Assembly: GCF_949987535.1 (NCBI RefSeq)
Contig: NC_080081.1
Span: 65,927,603 to 65,991,602 of the forward strand
Direction of reading: 5' to 3'
Length of the DNA stretch: 64,000 bases
DNA from: Balaenoptera acutorostrata
Lineage: Eukaryota; Chordata; Mammalia; Artiodactyla; Balaenopteridae
Shown: positions 11,531-21,470 of the stretch, in pieces
Numbering within the stretch: the first letter of the stretch is position 1
Layout of the letters: each line of letters starts with the position of its first letter
The notes under the pieces: generated by a model
Told to the model about the DNA's origin: nothing
Databases searched by the model: none
Seen by the model: the letters and a program-made list of their open reading frames with translations, nothing else
Position numbers and translations under genes: made by a program

Positions 11531-12359
11531 ATAAACAAACATAGAAATAAGAATCAGAAGACCAAACAAAGCACCACAAGAACTCAAAATCTGAAGCCTG
11601 AAGTGCTTCTAATCAGGTGAAATGGTGATTCGAATAGTGTACCTCTTGGAATCACTGCCCCTCACCTGGTTCATGCTGACATCTTCAAAGAATTATGGCA
11701 AAAAATCCATGCAATTCCTGGTATTCTGCAGAAGAAAAAAAAATCCAATGTCTTCTCTTCATGGAAAGCTTGAAAACTGGCTGGTCCAACCTACTGTTCC
11801 TTTATAACATAGTGAAACATTTAGAATGGGAAAGAAAGTCAAAAAGCTCCAAAGTCAAAGCCCCAAAACCTTGGGGCAATAGACATCAGAGCCCTGGGGG
11901 AGCAAATCATTTTTAAAATCTGGGCTGCTTTTTTCCGAAGAGGGAGGTGTGTGTCTGTGTGTGTATCTGTGTCCGTATGTGTCCCTGGTGTGTGTGCTGG
12001 AGGACGGGTGCTGACCTGGAGTGGGTGGAGAGCAATGGCTATAACATCAGTGGAGAAAAGGACAGGGAAGGTTATCTCTTTTACAGACATAAACCTGTGC
12101 AGCGTCATGTCTGGCAGGAAAAGTCCAGATTGGTTCAGATGTAAAATCAGGTCTGGGAAATGCAGATGATAATTGATCGCAGGTCTCCTTCAACCCCTGG
12201 AGTTCTCAGATGGACTTCTGCAGGGGACCCCATTAGGCCTGGGCTTATTTGAATTCTGGCTAATGATCTGGAAGAGGGTGCTGCCAGTCTACTAATGATT
12301 CTGAATCACAGTCATTCTGAGGGCTTAAATCATCAGCGTGGACTGAAAAGAATGCACAT
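11531..12359. other. Unassigned sequence with a GT-rich patch
   Basis: A degenerate GT repeat lies at 11947-11993. The part at 12180-12300 (CTTCTGCAGGGGACCCCATT, then TCTGGCTAATGATCTGGAAG) vaguely recalls a CR1/L3 LINE, too weakly to call. No exon seen. Confidence 0.45.
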
Positions 12360-12800
12360 TGTATTAACTTCCTATTGCTGCTGAAACAAATTATCACGAG
12401 TTAATGGTTTAAAACAATATGAATTTATTACCTTAGGGTTGTGTGGGCCAGAACTCTGACAAGGGTCTCAGCCAGCTAAAGTCAGGGTGTGCGCAGGGCT
12501 GCATTCCTTCTGGAGGCTCTGGGGAGGATCTGTTTCCTCACTCTTTCCAGCTTTGATTGGTCCCTTCCGCTGCCGTCTCTCTCTCCAGTTCTCTGCAGCC
12601 AGGAAACATTCTTCCCTCTGAAGAAAGGGAAGATCCTGTTGGGCCACCCAGATAATCCAGAATACTCTCCCCAGCGCAAGGTCCTTGACCTCAGTGACAT
12701 CTGCAAAGTCCCTTTGCCGTGTAAGGTGACATATTTACAGTGTCTGGGGATTAGGATGTGGACTTCCTTGGAGGGTGGGGTCATTGTCCTGCCCACCACA
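12360..12800 (-). repeat. MaLR solo LTR (MLT1-type), minus
   Basis: The sequence runs from TGTATTAACTTCCTATTGCT through GGCTGCATTCCTTCTGGAGG and GGGCCACCCAGATAATCCAG to CTGCCCACCACA. This is the reverse complement of the MLT1-type LTR that ends CAATAGGAAACTAATACA. There is no internal viral coding sequence beside it, so it is a solo LTR. Reading frames here (for example 12489-12833) are incidental. It forms an inverted pair with the copy at 13312. Confidence 0.85.
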
Positions 12801-13311
12801 CACGTAGAGAGGTTAAAAATTGGAGCTGTGTAAAATCAGTCTCAAAAGTGGAAATGAATGGAAGAGGGAAAATGGCTAATCTGAGCCACCCTGATTCAGC
12901 AGGGGTTAGAGACACATCCTCCTGTGAGCAGGAACCAACCGCATATGCCCTTCTGGGCTGGGCCCAGAGAACCCATTTTGGAGAAAAGTGAGGCGCAGGC
13001 CATTGCCTAGGAGTCTATGGATATTCAAATGAGTGTTTGCTGTTTAGTTCAAAATCAAATGTCAGACTAATGTGTCTTAAATAGTAAGTTATTTCTTCGG
13101 ATGGGGTGTCTTAGAGACTGCAAAGGAGATGAATGTGCGAGCTGATGATTAAAAGGAAACCAGGGCAGGTCTGAGAACAATTTGCAAAAATGACGCCCGG
13201 GGAAACACCTTCAAGCGTAGCCAAGGAGGCTAATGAGGAACAACAGGCCAAACTCAAGGTTAATCAGTTTCAATCAGATATGAAAAATGAACGCTACTGG
13301 GACTGGGACCG
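12801..13311. other. Unassigned spacer between two MaLR LTRs
   Basis: About 510 bp with no repeat consensus or exon signal recognised. Confidence 0.5.
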
Positions 13312-13850
13312 AGCTAGGCAAAGCAATGCCCCCCAAAGATGTCCAAATCGTAATCCCCAGAGCCTGTGGACATACTGCCTTATATTCAGGCAACATATAG
13401 TAGAGTATAGTACCGTATAGTACAGTACGCCGTATACACGGCAAAAGGGACTTTGCTGATGAGATTAAATCAAGGACCTCGAGATGGAGGGATTATCCTG
13501 GATTATTAGAGTGGGCCCAGTGTAATCACAAGCGTTCTTAAAAGTGGAAGAGGCAAGCAGAAGAGTAGAGAATCAGAGAAGTTGTAGCACGAGGAAGACG
13601 CAGCCTGATGCTGCTGGTTTTGAATAAAGAGGAAGGGGCCATGAGCAAAGGAATGTCAGTGGCCTCTAGAAGCTGCCAAAGTCAAGGATATGGATTCTTC
13701 CCTAGGGCCTCCGGAAGGAACACAGCCCTACCCAAACCTTGATTTTAGCCCAGTGAGACCCATTTTGGACTTCGGACCTTTTGAAGTGTAAGCTAGTACT
13801 TCTGTGTGGTTTTAAGCCTCTGGGCTTGTGGTGATTTGTCACCGTGTGTC
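13312..13850 (+). repeat. MaLR solo LTR (MLT1-type), plus
   Basis: Markers are CAAAAGGGACTTTGCTGATG, GGATTATTAGAGTGGGCCCA, GGAAGGGGCCATGAGC, GCCTCCGGAAGGAACACAGC and GCCCAGTGAGACCCATTTTG in MLT1-type order. The last bases (TTGTTACAGCAGCAATAGG...) are decayed. Inside the 5' part, at about 13390-13440, is an unusual TATAGTAC-rich insertion. Confidence 0.85.
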
Positions 13851-15029
13851 TTTGTGGATCTGCATTCTGTAATGGAGTCTAATGCTACAGGGATATCCTC
13901 TCAAAGTCTGGCTGAAAGGCTGAGTGATTGAGTAAATGAACACATAAACTATGGGACAATCTTCTCAGGACACTTTGAAATAATGTCACTACTTTGCTAT
14001 TTAAATTAATTTTCCTCTTGCATAAGCTTCCTTTGATCAGGAGCATAGAACACCAAGAGAACACACAGATACACACATGCAAATAAACAACTGTGGGTTC
14101 TAACGGGTAGGACAAGGCTTCCCCCTCTCAGGGTTCTGCGGTTAAGCCCGGGTTGGAGGAAACTAAATCCTCTCCAGTTTGGGGCCCAACAGTGGTGTGG
14201 CAGGAAAATCTGTAGCATCTCTAATGTTCCAACCCAGGCTGTGAAATGTTCTTAATCATCTGACCTCAGACTCTTAGTTCAGGCTAATTAAGCCTCTTCT
14301 GGCTGTACCAAATGTGCCAGTTTGCAGCAGCGGTTGGGTAATAGTTTATACTGTACACCTTGGCCATGGGAGTTTGCTTGAGTCCCTCTGTTTCTCTGTA
14401 CAGGATTCAGGCCCTTCTAATACGAATGTGATCTACCTGGTGCTCTGGTGGGGTCTCTGGGCTTGCAGCCATCAAAGGGACTATTTGTAGAGGTGGGCAG
14501 CGTGCTAGAACCAGCCAGCACTACCATCCAGCAAATCTCCCCTGAACCTAAGGGTCTCTTTCCTCTTCTCCTGGGAGCTGCTTACCTACACATGTTCTCA
14601 GGTGGGTTTGGAAGAAGAGCCTGCTGCCTGCTGTGTCTGAAAAGGGCCAGTGGTGGGAAAGGTCAGTGGGGGTCAGTGAGGGAAAATGTTCCTACAAATG
14701 AGCGTGTATCTCCAGAGTGAGTGTGGCGGGGAGAGGAGCTGGTTAGACTTTAAAGTCTATTTTATTAGGTGTTCTTAGCCATGAACTAGGCTTAATGACG
14801 GGCTACATGGCTTGTGTGCTCTGGTGTTATTTTTAAATTACTAACAAATCCTCTCTAATGGTGAATAAGTAGGAATTCTTAGATTCTGAGTGTGGGTGTC
14901 TGCATATAACCCACTGTTTCAGTGTCAGCTAAGCTGACAGCCCCCATTTTTGCAATGATATTGGAAGTGTTCTCAATGTCAGACCGTTTCACCTGCATCT
15001 AAGGCGATGGAGGTCCCAGGAAAGAAAAA
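13851..15029. other. Unassigned sequence
   Basis: No named repeat or exon. A plus frame of 90 codons at 14448-14720 and minus frames of 70-76 codons near 13.9-14.2 kb have no recognisable content. Confidence 0.5.
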
Positions 15030-15200
15030 AAGCACTCTCGTTTTGGGCAAGTTGCTTAGTTTGTCTAAGCCTCAGTTTGTTCATCTGTAAAGTGGGGTTC
15101 ATAACACCAAACTCAAGCGTGTGGTCATCGTGGGGGCAGTGCCCATAAAGCCCTGTGGAGAGTGCCAGCCACAGGGCGAGCCTTTGCAGAAGTTAGCTGT
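15030..15200 (+). repeat. MIR SINE fragment (plus)
   Basis: TTTTGGGCAAGTTGCTTAGT, then CTAAGCCTCAGTTTGTTCAT and CTGTAAAGTGGGG, is the MIR core followed by its 3' side. Confidence 0.82.
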
Positions 15201-15275
15201 TCTTCCTGGTGACAGGTGCTTGAGTAGCACCAGGTGTCATCTACAAGCCCAAGTGCTGAGGTGCAAAGATGATTA

Positions 15276-15645
15276 AGATAGAGTCCTGGCTTCCCTGGTG
15301 GCGCAGTGGTTGAGAATCAGCCTGCTAATGCAGAGGACACGGGTTCGAGCCCTGGTCTGGGAAGATCCCACATGCCACGGAGCAACTAGGCCCGTGAGCC
15401 ACAACTACTGAGCCTGCGCGTCTGGAGCCTGTGCTCCGCAACAAGAGAGGCCGCGATAGTGAGAGGCCCGCGCACCGCGATGAAGAGTGGCCCCCGCTTG
15501 CCGCAACTAGAGAAAACCCTCGCACAGAAATGAAGACCCAACACAGCCAAAAATAAATAAATAAATAAATTTAAAGTTCACCACCAGCAACTGTGCCAAA
15601 GCACCTAGTTTGCATTTAAAAAAAAAAAAAAGAGATAGAGTCCTG
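15276..15645 (+). repeat. CHR-type SINE with apparent 3' transduction and 13-bp TSD
   Basis: The SINE body starts GCTTCCCTGGTGGCGCAGTG at 15289, has the B box GGTTCGAGCCC (15342-15352) and reaches its normal (AAAT)n tail near 15549-15571. After that tail come about 46 bp of non-SINE sequence (TTAAAGTTCACCACCAGC...) and a second, pure A run (15618-15631). The perfect 13-bp duplication AGATAGAGTCCTG lies at 15276-15288 and 15633-15645, outside the extra segment. The extra DNA was therefore inserted with the SINE. Confidence 0.92.
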
Positions 15646-16589
15646 CCTGAGAGACTGTCTGTAGTTTATTGGGGGTGGGTGATTTGTGAATATATAAGAT
15701 TAAATGAAGAATCATGGGTCCCCTTAAAATTATGACTAGGGTAGAGTGAGTGGCCCATCGTGCCTGGGATCTGGATGAGGATAATGAGGAAGGGCTTCTA
15801 GATCAGACTCTCTGGAGGTAAGACTTGACCAATGAGTAGGTGTTCACGAGGCAGATGGGCAGGAAAAAGGTCCCTCCCGCTTGACGGAGTGCCTGTCCTA
15901 GAGGGTCCTGGCACAGACCCAGAGCATTGCCTGCCTGTCCCCGCTGTGGTCTGCTGAGGGCGGGGGAATATTCCTTTGTGCAGGCATAGTTGAGAGGAAA
16001 GCAGCCATCCCAAAGGCTTCAACTTCTGCAGTCAGGCGGCCTTCAGGGCAGGCACAGGAGACCCTGCATCCCGGCTCAGCTTCTTCCAGGGCTCCTTCCT
16101 TTGCAAAGCTGCATCCTGCCCTTGCTGGCAGCATTGTGGGGAGGTGCCCTGAGTACATAACCCTGGGAAAGTGCCGACAGAGTAGGAAGATCATGACCAC
16201 TTGCTAAGTAGTGATGAATTCTTCCCACTCTTCTGACCTGTCCTTTCCTTCCTGCAGTGAGTCCTACTGATTGCTGCCGACTCTGGGTAGTACGTGGGGC
16301 ATCAATCGTGTCTTCATTCTCTCCTCCCAGTGGTGGAAGGACCTGACTCAGTTTTGTACATAGTATGTACTCAGCAAATACTAGTTGGAAGAAATAGTGA
16401 TTTCTTGTATGAATGGAGGCTCTTCTCCATATATTTGGACAGCAAGTTCCATGTGGTTGGAAGGCAAAGCCCGTACGTGACCTTCCCACCAGAGTCTGCC
16501 TGGGGCCAGCGTGAGTCTTGACATTTTGTGATCTCGAATACATTTTTCTGGTAGTTAATGCAAAGCTCCAAATTCATCTCTAACCACTT
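15646..16589. other. Unassigned, with weak L2-like patches
   Basis: Positions 15700-15870 (AATGAGGAAGGGCTTCTAGA, then GGAGGTAAGACTTGACC) resemble minus-strand L2. Positions 16340-16390 (TTTTGTACATAGTATGTACT, then CAGCAAATACTAGTTG) resemble an L2 or MIR 3' end in plus orientation. A minus frame of 155 codons (16076-16543) overlaps these and is treated as chance. Confidence 0.45.
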
Positions 16590-16865
16590 CCCCGTACTCT
16601 TAATGAGTTACTAGGCCTTGTCGACTGTGCCTACAAATATTCTCACATTTTTCTCCTTTACATTCCTACTGCTACTTGCATTCAGACCCTGGTTATTATT
16701 TATCTAAACTCTTACAAAAACCGTTTACCCAGTCACCTGGTCTTCCTGTTTTCAGTGTTACCTCACCCTTTCTATTCCCCAGCCTACTTTTTAAAAGTAT
16801 GGACTGATCATATGTCACCCATCACCTGTGTGTGTGTGTGTGTGATCATATGTCACCCATCACCT

Positions 16866-16902
<37 letters not shown>

Positions 16903-17125
16903 CCTTAGCCTGGAAATAAATCCCTTCACAATATAGTCTGCATCGAACTCTCAAGACATGGTATTCTTCTGCCATTTGCTGTAATCAAATGTAACAACAT
17001 GTCATTCCATTTATATTCCATGTCTTTCTGTCTTCATGAATGTGCTTGTGTCATCCTCTTTTCCTGCAATGCCATATCTGTTACTCAGGTCTCAGTCTGA
17101 ATGCTACCTTGCCTTATCCAGAGGC
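16590..17125 (+). repeat. L2 LINE fragment (left part)
   Basis: CATTCAGACCCTGGTTATTA, CACCTGGTCTTCCTGTTTTC and TTTTCCTGCAATGCCATATC fit the L2 3' half in plus orientation. It is interrupted by the TG-rich duplication at 16805 and by a MIR-like insertion at 17126, and resumes at 17286. Confidence 0.65.
16805..16902. repeat. 38-bp tandem duplication plus (TG)n
   Basis: The unit TGATCATATGTCACCCATCA followed by CCTG and a TG run starts at 16805 and again at 16843. The second copy expands into a long (TG)n tract up to about 16902. This is typical of slippage or unequal exchange at a microsatellite and is likely length-variable. Confidence 0.93.
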
Positions 17126-17285
17126 AGAGGGTTTGGAATTTAGAGCCGAAAGGGCCCTTGGAATCTTCCACTTCTGCCTCCTCACTGTATATGTGGGGAA
17201 ACAGGATGCTAGGGAGGTGACTGGGCTTATGTTAGATCAGCATTAAAGCCAGGACTAAAGAGGATCTCCTGGCTCTTAATTCACT
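17126..17285 (-). repeat. MIR-family SINE nested in L2
   Basis: TTTAGAGCCGAAAGGGCCCT, GGGGAAACAGGATGCTAGGG and CTCCTGGCTCTTAATTCACT follow a MIR-group element in antisense. L2 sequence lies on both sides. Confidence 0.55.
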
Positions 17286-17497
17286 ACACTTTCTATGTGG
17301 CCAATGCCTTTCATTCACCTTCAATAACTTCTCTTATGACAGTTTTTACATTCCATTTTGCTTTACAACTTTCTGTAGTTGTCTGTGTTTGTAGCTCTGA
17401 GGGCAGAGACCATGTCTTAGTCATCTTAGTATATTCCACAGCAATTAGCACAGACCTTACACATGTTAGGTGCTTCCTATGTGCACTAAACGTTGAG
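17286..17497 (+). repeat. L2 LINE fragment (right part, 3' end)
   Basis: GCTCTGAGGGCAGAGACCAT, then GTCTTAGTCATCTTAGTAT and CCACAGCAATTAGCACAGAC, is the L2 3' UTR in plus orientation. Its end grades into the TGGA satellite that follows. Confidence 0.75.
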
Positions 17498-17775
17498 TGG
17501 ATGGATGGTTGGGTGGATGGGTGGATAGGTGAGTGGATGAATGGATGGATGAGTGAATGAATGAAAGGATGAATGTGTAGATAGAAGGATAGGTGATTGG
17601 ATAAGTGGATGAAAGGATGGTGGGTGGACAAATGGATAGGTGGATGGAAGGATGGATGGATAGATGCATGGATGAGGTTATGGATGGACGGATGGATGAA
17701 TGGGTGGATGAATGGGTAGATGAATGGATGAATAGATGGGTGAATGGATAGATGCGTGCATGCATGAATGAATAA
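17498..17775. repeat. Degenerate (TGGA)n microsatellite
   Basis: About 280 bp built from TGGA/TGAA/TAGA tetramers, for example GTGGATGGATGGTTGGGTGG. Because the period is four and most units lack stops, minus-strand frames open here translate to His/Pro/Ser/Ile-rich repeats ([12 protein letters not shown]). They are not genes. The tract begins where an L2 3' end (often rich in TGAATGAA) stops, which is the likely seed. Confidence 0.95.
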
Positions 17776-17957
17776 TTAGACAATTATTGATATAGCAGTT
17801 CTCTAGGAATGTGCTCAGGTACCCTAATTGCCCCACAGCAGACTTTATCTGCAAATGTGTGTATTGTGTAGCACAGCTACAGTTGTGACTTACGCATTTT
17901 CTGATGTGATGAGGAAAAGATTATGAGAGGGGGTTTGGGTAAGGGATATACCCTTCC
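17776..17957. other. Unassigned spacer
   Basis: Nothing recognised. Confidence 0.5.
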
Positions 17958-18190
17958 AGGTGTGCATAATAATAAGTCTTCATTTGTTACAGAGCCTGTG
18001 TTAAGTACTCCACGCACATGATCATATTTAATCCTCACAGCAACTTTATGAAACAAGTTTCTTATTATCTGCAATTTACAGGCACTTAATGAGGTTGAAT
18101 AACTTGTCAAGGAAATTGCAGAGTTAAGATTTGAGCCCAGGTTTTATGCACGCGGAAGCCCAGGCCCTTACCCTACTACACAGAGCCAGG
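17958..18190 (-). repeat. MIR SINE fragment (minus)
   Basis: CATATTTAATCCTCACAGCA, GAGGTTGAATAACTTGTCAA and GATTTGAGCCCAGG give the antisense MIR order almost end to end. Confidence 0.85.
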
Positions 18191-18199
18191 AAATATTGT

Positions 18200-18372
18200 G
18201 GTGGCAGTTGGGTGTGAGGCCTTGGAAATCAGAGCTGCTAAGTTCGAACCCAGTCAGGCCACTCATTTCCTGAGCAGGCAAATCACTTAATTTGGCTTCT
18301 CAGTTTACTCTGCGGTTTAATGGAAGTAATAGAATCTTCTTAGCAGGAGTGCTGTGAAAATTAATGACTGCA
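18200..18372 (+). repeat. MIR SINE fragment (plus)
   Basis: AAGTTCGAACCCAGTCAGGC, then GCAAATCACTTAATTTGGCT and GTGCTGTGAAAATTAATGAC, is MIR in plus orientation, immediately after a minus copy. The two form a short diverged inverted pair. Confidence 0.78.
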
Positions 18373-19035
18373 TATAAAGTGGTTTAAGATAAAGATTCTC
18401 ACATAAAAGAACCTGGAGGGAGGGAGTTTGGAGTGCTATTAGGAAAGAGTGAGGAACTGCAGCTTATTCTATTTCCATGGGCTGGGTTGAGAGTGGGCAA
18501 AGTATTTGTTGCCCATTTGTTAGGTATTTGTAAAAAATTCAGCTTCAAATCGATTTGCCTGGATGAAGCATTCTGGGGAAGAAATAGAACCTGGTAAATA
18601 ATTTCTAGATTTCATTTTTACACATTTATAAAACATTATTTTTAACACTATATTATTTTTAAAAGAGAACTCCTGTTATGACTTAATAATGATGGTAATT
18701 AAATACCACTGGGGGAACCAGGGGAAAAAAGTGCCACGTGGCCTTGATCTCTGAGTCAGCCGGGCTTCCCCACTGGTAAACTCAGGGGGCCATGTTCTTT
18801 TCCTCATCTGCGTGTGCTCGGCCATGGACACGGGTAGGAGATGGAAAAAGAGAAGCTCTTTATGTCACTCCCCGCCTCTCTAGATGGGAGTGTCTTGGTG
18901 TGGTTTCATAGGTAGGATTCCTGATCTCAGATTTTATCACCCTTCCTCATATTGTATGCAGACACCACACATGCCCTGTTGGATGGATGAGTAAACTTCC
19001 CCCAGCCTCTTTTATCCCAGCCAGGTATTACTGTG
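18373..19035. other. Unassigned sequence
   Basis: No repeat or exon recognised. It contains AT-rich patches at 18600-18670. Confidence 0.5.
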
Positions 19036-20035
19036 TATTTACATACACTTTCTCATCCATTCATGTACTCATCAGATATTCATGGAACATCAGCTCTGTG
19101 CCAGACGCTGTTCTAACACTGGGGATTCAACAGACATGATCTCTACCCTGTGGAGAGATTCCCTACCAAATAATCAGACAGCGAAATAATTAAGGAGATG
19201 ACAAGAGCAAGGAGGAAAAGTAAAGGCAAGTGGGAAAGCCTGTGACAAAAGAGTGTGACTTTGTGGGCTGAGGTCAAGGAAGACTTCCGGAGGAGGTGGT
19301 TTTACCTGGGGCTGAAAATGAGCAGGAATCAGTAGGGTTTACAGTGCCCAGTTCCTGTACTAGGTGTGTGGGATACAGAGATGAACAGGACCCAGGAGGT
19401 AAATGCCACAGCCCTGACCTCAGGTGCTTCCACTCTGGTCCAGGAAATGGACAGACACACCAGCAGTGATGTACAGAGAGGCAAGGGCTGTAGATAGAAG
19501 TGCCCGAGGAGGAGGGCGAGGGGGCGGAGCTCCTGCCTGGAGAGTTTCCGGGGCAAGTCCATCCTGTCTGGGGAGTCTGAATTGCTCTGACGCATGAGTG
19601 GGATTAGTAGTAGATGATTGGCAAGGGATGGGGCGAGGGCATTTTATGGAGAGGGAAAGCTCAGATCGCTAAAGCATCCCTTGGTGGAAGCACAAGTAGC
19701 TTTTCAAACTTGGAGCATAGGGACATGTTGGGGAGAGGAGACGGGAGAGAGAAAGAGGAAGAGGTCAGGTAAGAAGGGCTTTGGGAGTTATCATGCTGAG
19801 GAATTCGAACTTGAGCCTCTTTTCTGTGGGAATCGTTGAGGGGTTTTAACCAGGGGAGTGAGCGATCACATTGGCACTCGAGGATCCTCCCTCCGGCAGA
19901 GTTGTGCTCGGAGGCTGATACAGAAAGCGCCAAGAGCATAGCATGGATGGGAGAGAAGGAGAGTTCGGGAATGACCTTCTGAGACTGCGTGACTGGATGT
20001 GATTGGGAGGGTACAAGAGGGCAGTCAAGGAAAAG
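19036..20035 (-). repeat. L2 LINE fragments (minus)
   Basis: Two L2 starts are visible in antisense: CATTCATGTACTCATCAGAT with CTGTGCCAGACGCTGTTCTA near 19056-19117, and CTAGGTGTGTGGGATACAGA near 19360. They are followed by GTCAAGGAAGACTTCCGGAG, then GAGGGGTTTTAACCAGGGGA near 19838, which belong further into L2. The order suggests two overlapping or nested copies. Frames up to 142 codons on the minus strand here are broken LINE sequence or chance. Confidence 0.7.
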
Positions 20036-20299
20036 AGTCTTTACCCTGTTCTCCAGGAAGCGATTCTTGGCAAAAGGTTCCTTAAACAACCAGTTCCTTG
20101 ATCAACTGCTCAGCCTCTCTCTCCTCTTAGGGTCCACCCACAAAGCGTCACTGATTGTGCAGAACCCGGCAGCAAAGATACCTGATGGATTGGTTAAGGT
20201 TTTCCAAACGTCTTTGACCTTGTGACCATTTCTTTCTTTTTTTTTTTTTACGAAACATACACTAACATCCAGAGTGATCTTCCTAAAATTACACACTGA
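20036..20299. other. Unassigned, with a poly-T run
   Basis: A T-rich run lies near 20232-20249, followed by a small L2-like plus fragment (CAGAGTGATCTTCCTAAAAT near 20270). Confidence 0.45.
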
Positions 20300-20600
20300 G
20301 CATATCAATCTTTGCTTAAAATCACTCTTTTTTTGGACAAAGTTCAAATTATTTGCTTTGCACCTCGAAACCCTTCTGGAACTAGTGTTTGGGAGACCGT
20401 GTTGGAAGAAATGACTCCATTTGTAGATCTTCTTTTAGAGAAATGTCTCTTCAACTCTTTTGCCCATTTTATTTGGTTGGTTTTCTTTCTATTATTGAGT
20501 TGCAGAAGTTCTTTAGATGCTTTGAATATAAATTTTGTGTCAAATATATGTTGAAAGTATTTCTTTCAGTCTGTGTTTTGAGATCACAGTATTATGTGAA
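20300..20600 (-). repeat. L1 LINE fragment (minus)
   Basis: TTTTGCCCATTTTATTTGGT, CTATTATTGAGTTGCAGAAG and TTCTTTAGATGCTTTGAATA is a familiar antisense L1 stretch. It is short and degraded. Confidence 0.65.
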
Positions 20601-20689
20601 GCTTCAGGAGGGAAATATGATGAATTGAGTTTTGGGCAGGTTGCATTTGAAAAGCCTGAGGTATATTCAGTCCATGCCTGTGTTGACAC

Positions 20690-20845
20690 TAGTCTCAAGG
20701 TGTCCTGGGGTAGGGCATGTGGTTCCCTGCCTCTATAATATTACCTGTCAAATGGGGATAACATTATTGGCTTGCTCTTTTTCCAGGGTTATCATGAAGA
20801 TAAAACAAAATAAAATATGTGAAAGCAGTTTAAAAGAGTGAAAAG
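20690..20845 (+). repeat. MIR SINE fragment (plus, 3' half)
   Basis: CAAATGGGGATAACATTATT, then CAGGGTTATCATGAAGATAA, fits the downstream half of MIR. Confidence 0.65.
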
Positions 20846-21104
20846 CCATATACAGACGGTAGTGCCACATTGACATTATGTATGTTCCAGACCACTCCCA
20901 GAAGGTAAAGACTTAGCATTGCTTTCAGCTTTAACCCGTCTAACTGCTTGTCTTAACTTCTCTCCAACTTGCCTTTTGCACCTGCACATGCCAAAGAAAA
21001 CTCTTCTCCACTTACATCTCCTGGATATTTATAACTGGGTATAATGTGTTTGAACTCCAGACCTGAACAGGATACAACACGCATGTATTGTGGTCCTCTG
21101 TTTG
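20846..21104. other. Unassigned spacer
   Basis: Nothing recognised. Confidence 0.5.
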
Positions 21105-21470
21105 CTTGTGTATTGGTCATTATCTTCATCCAGTCACTCTCCCAACACATACTTATTGCTTTTTAACTATATATTCCAGACACACGCTAGTGACAAAACA
21201 AGAGAGACATAGTCCTTTGCCTCATGGCCTGAAGTCTTTAGTGAGAGTCAGACAATTACATCATCATTATCATACAGGTCATGAAAGGGGGTTACAGGAA
21301 CATCAAAGAACAGAAGGCAGAATCTAGAGGAGCAGCGTGTAAGACGTAAAGGAAAGCAGAGGAAAAGCCGGAGCTGTGACACCATGAAGTTTCTAAAGGA
21401 GCCACTGAGGGGAAGTAACAGAAGGGCATCCTACATCCATCAGAGGAAGCCTGGATTCATGAAACCCTCA
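21105..21470 (-). repeat. L2 LINE fragment (minus)
   Basis: CCAACACATACTTATTGCTT, then GCCTCATGGCCTGAAGTCTT and GAGAGTCAGACAATTAC, match antisense L2 3' UTR in order. Confidence 0.6.

Noticed and set aside
12180..12300. CR1/L3 LINE likeness.
   Set aside because: Only a few words match and no frame could be followed; left as unassigned.
12489..12833. 114-codon plus frame.
   Set aside because: Falls inside the minus-strand MaLR LTR, which has no coding sequence.
17498..17775. Regular repeats as a CRISPR-like array.
   Set aside because: Tetranucleotide microsatellite in a mammalian genome; no spacer structure and no cas genes.
17311..17783. Two 105-106 residue His/Pro/Ser/Ile-rich minus frames.
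   Set aside because: They translate the TGGA satellite.
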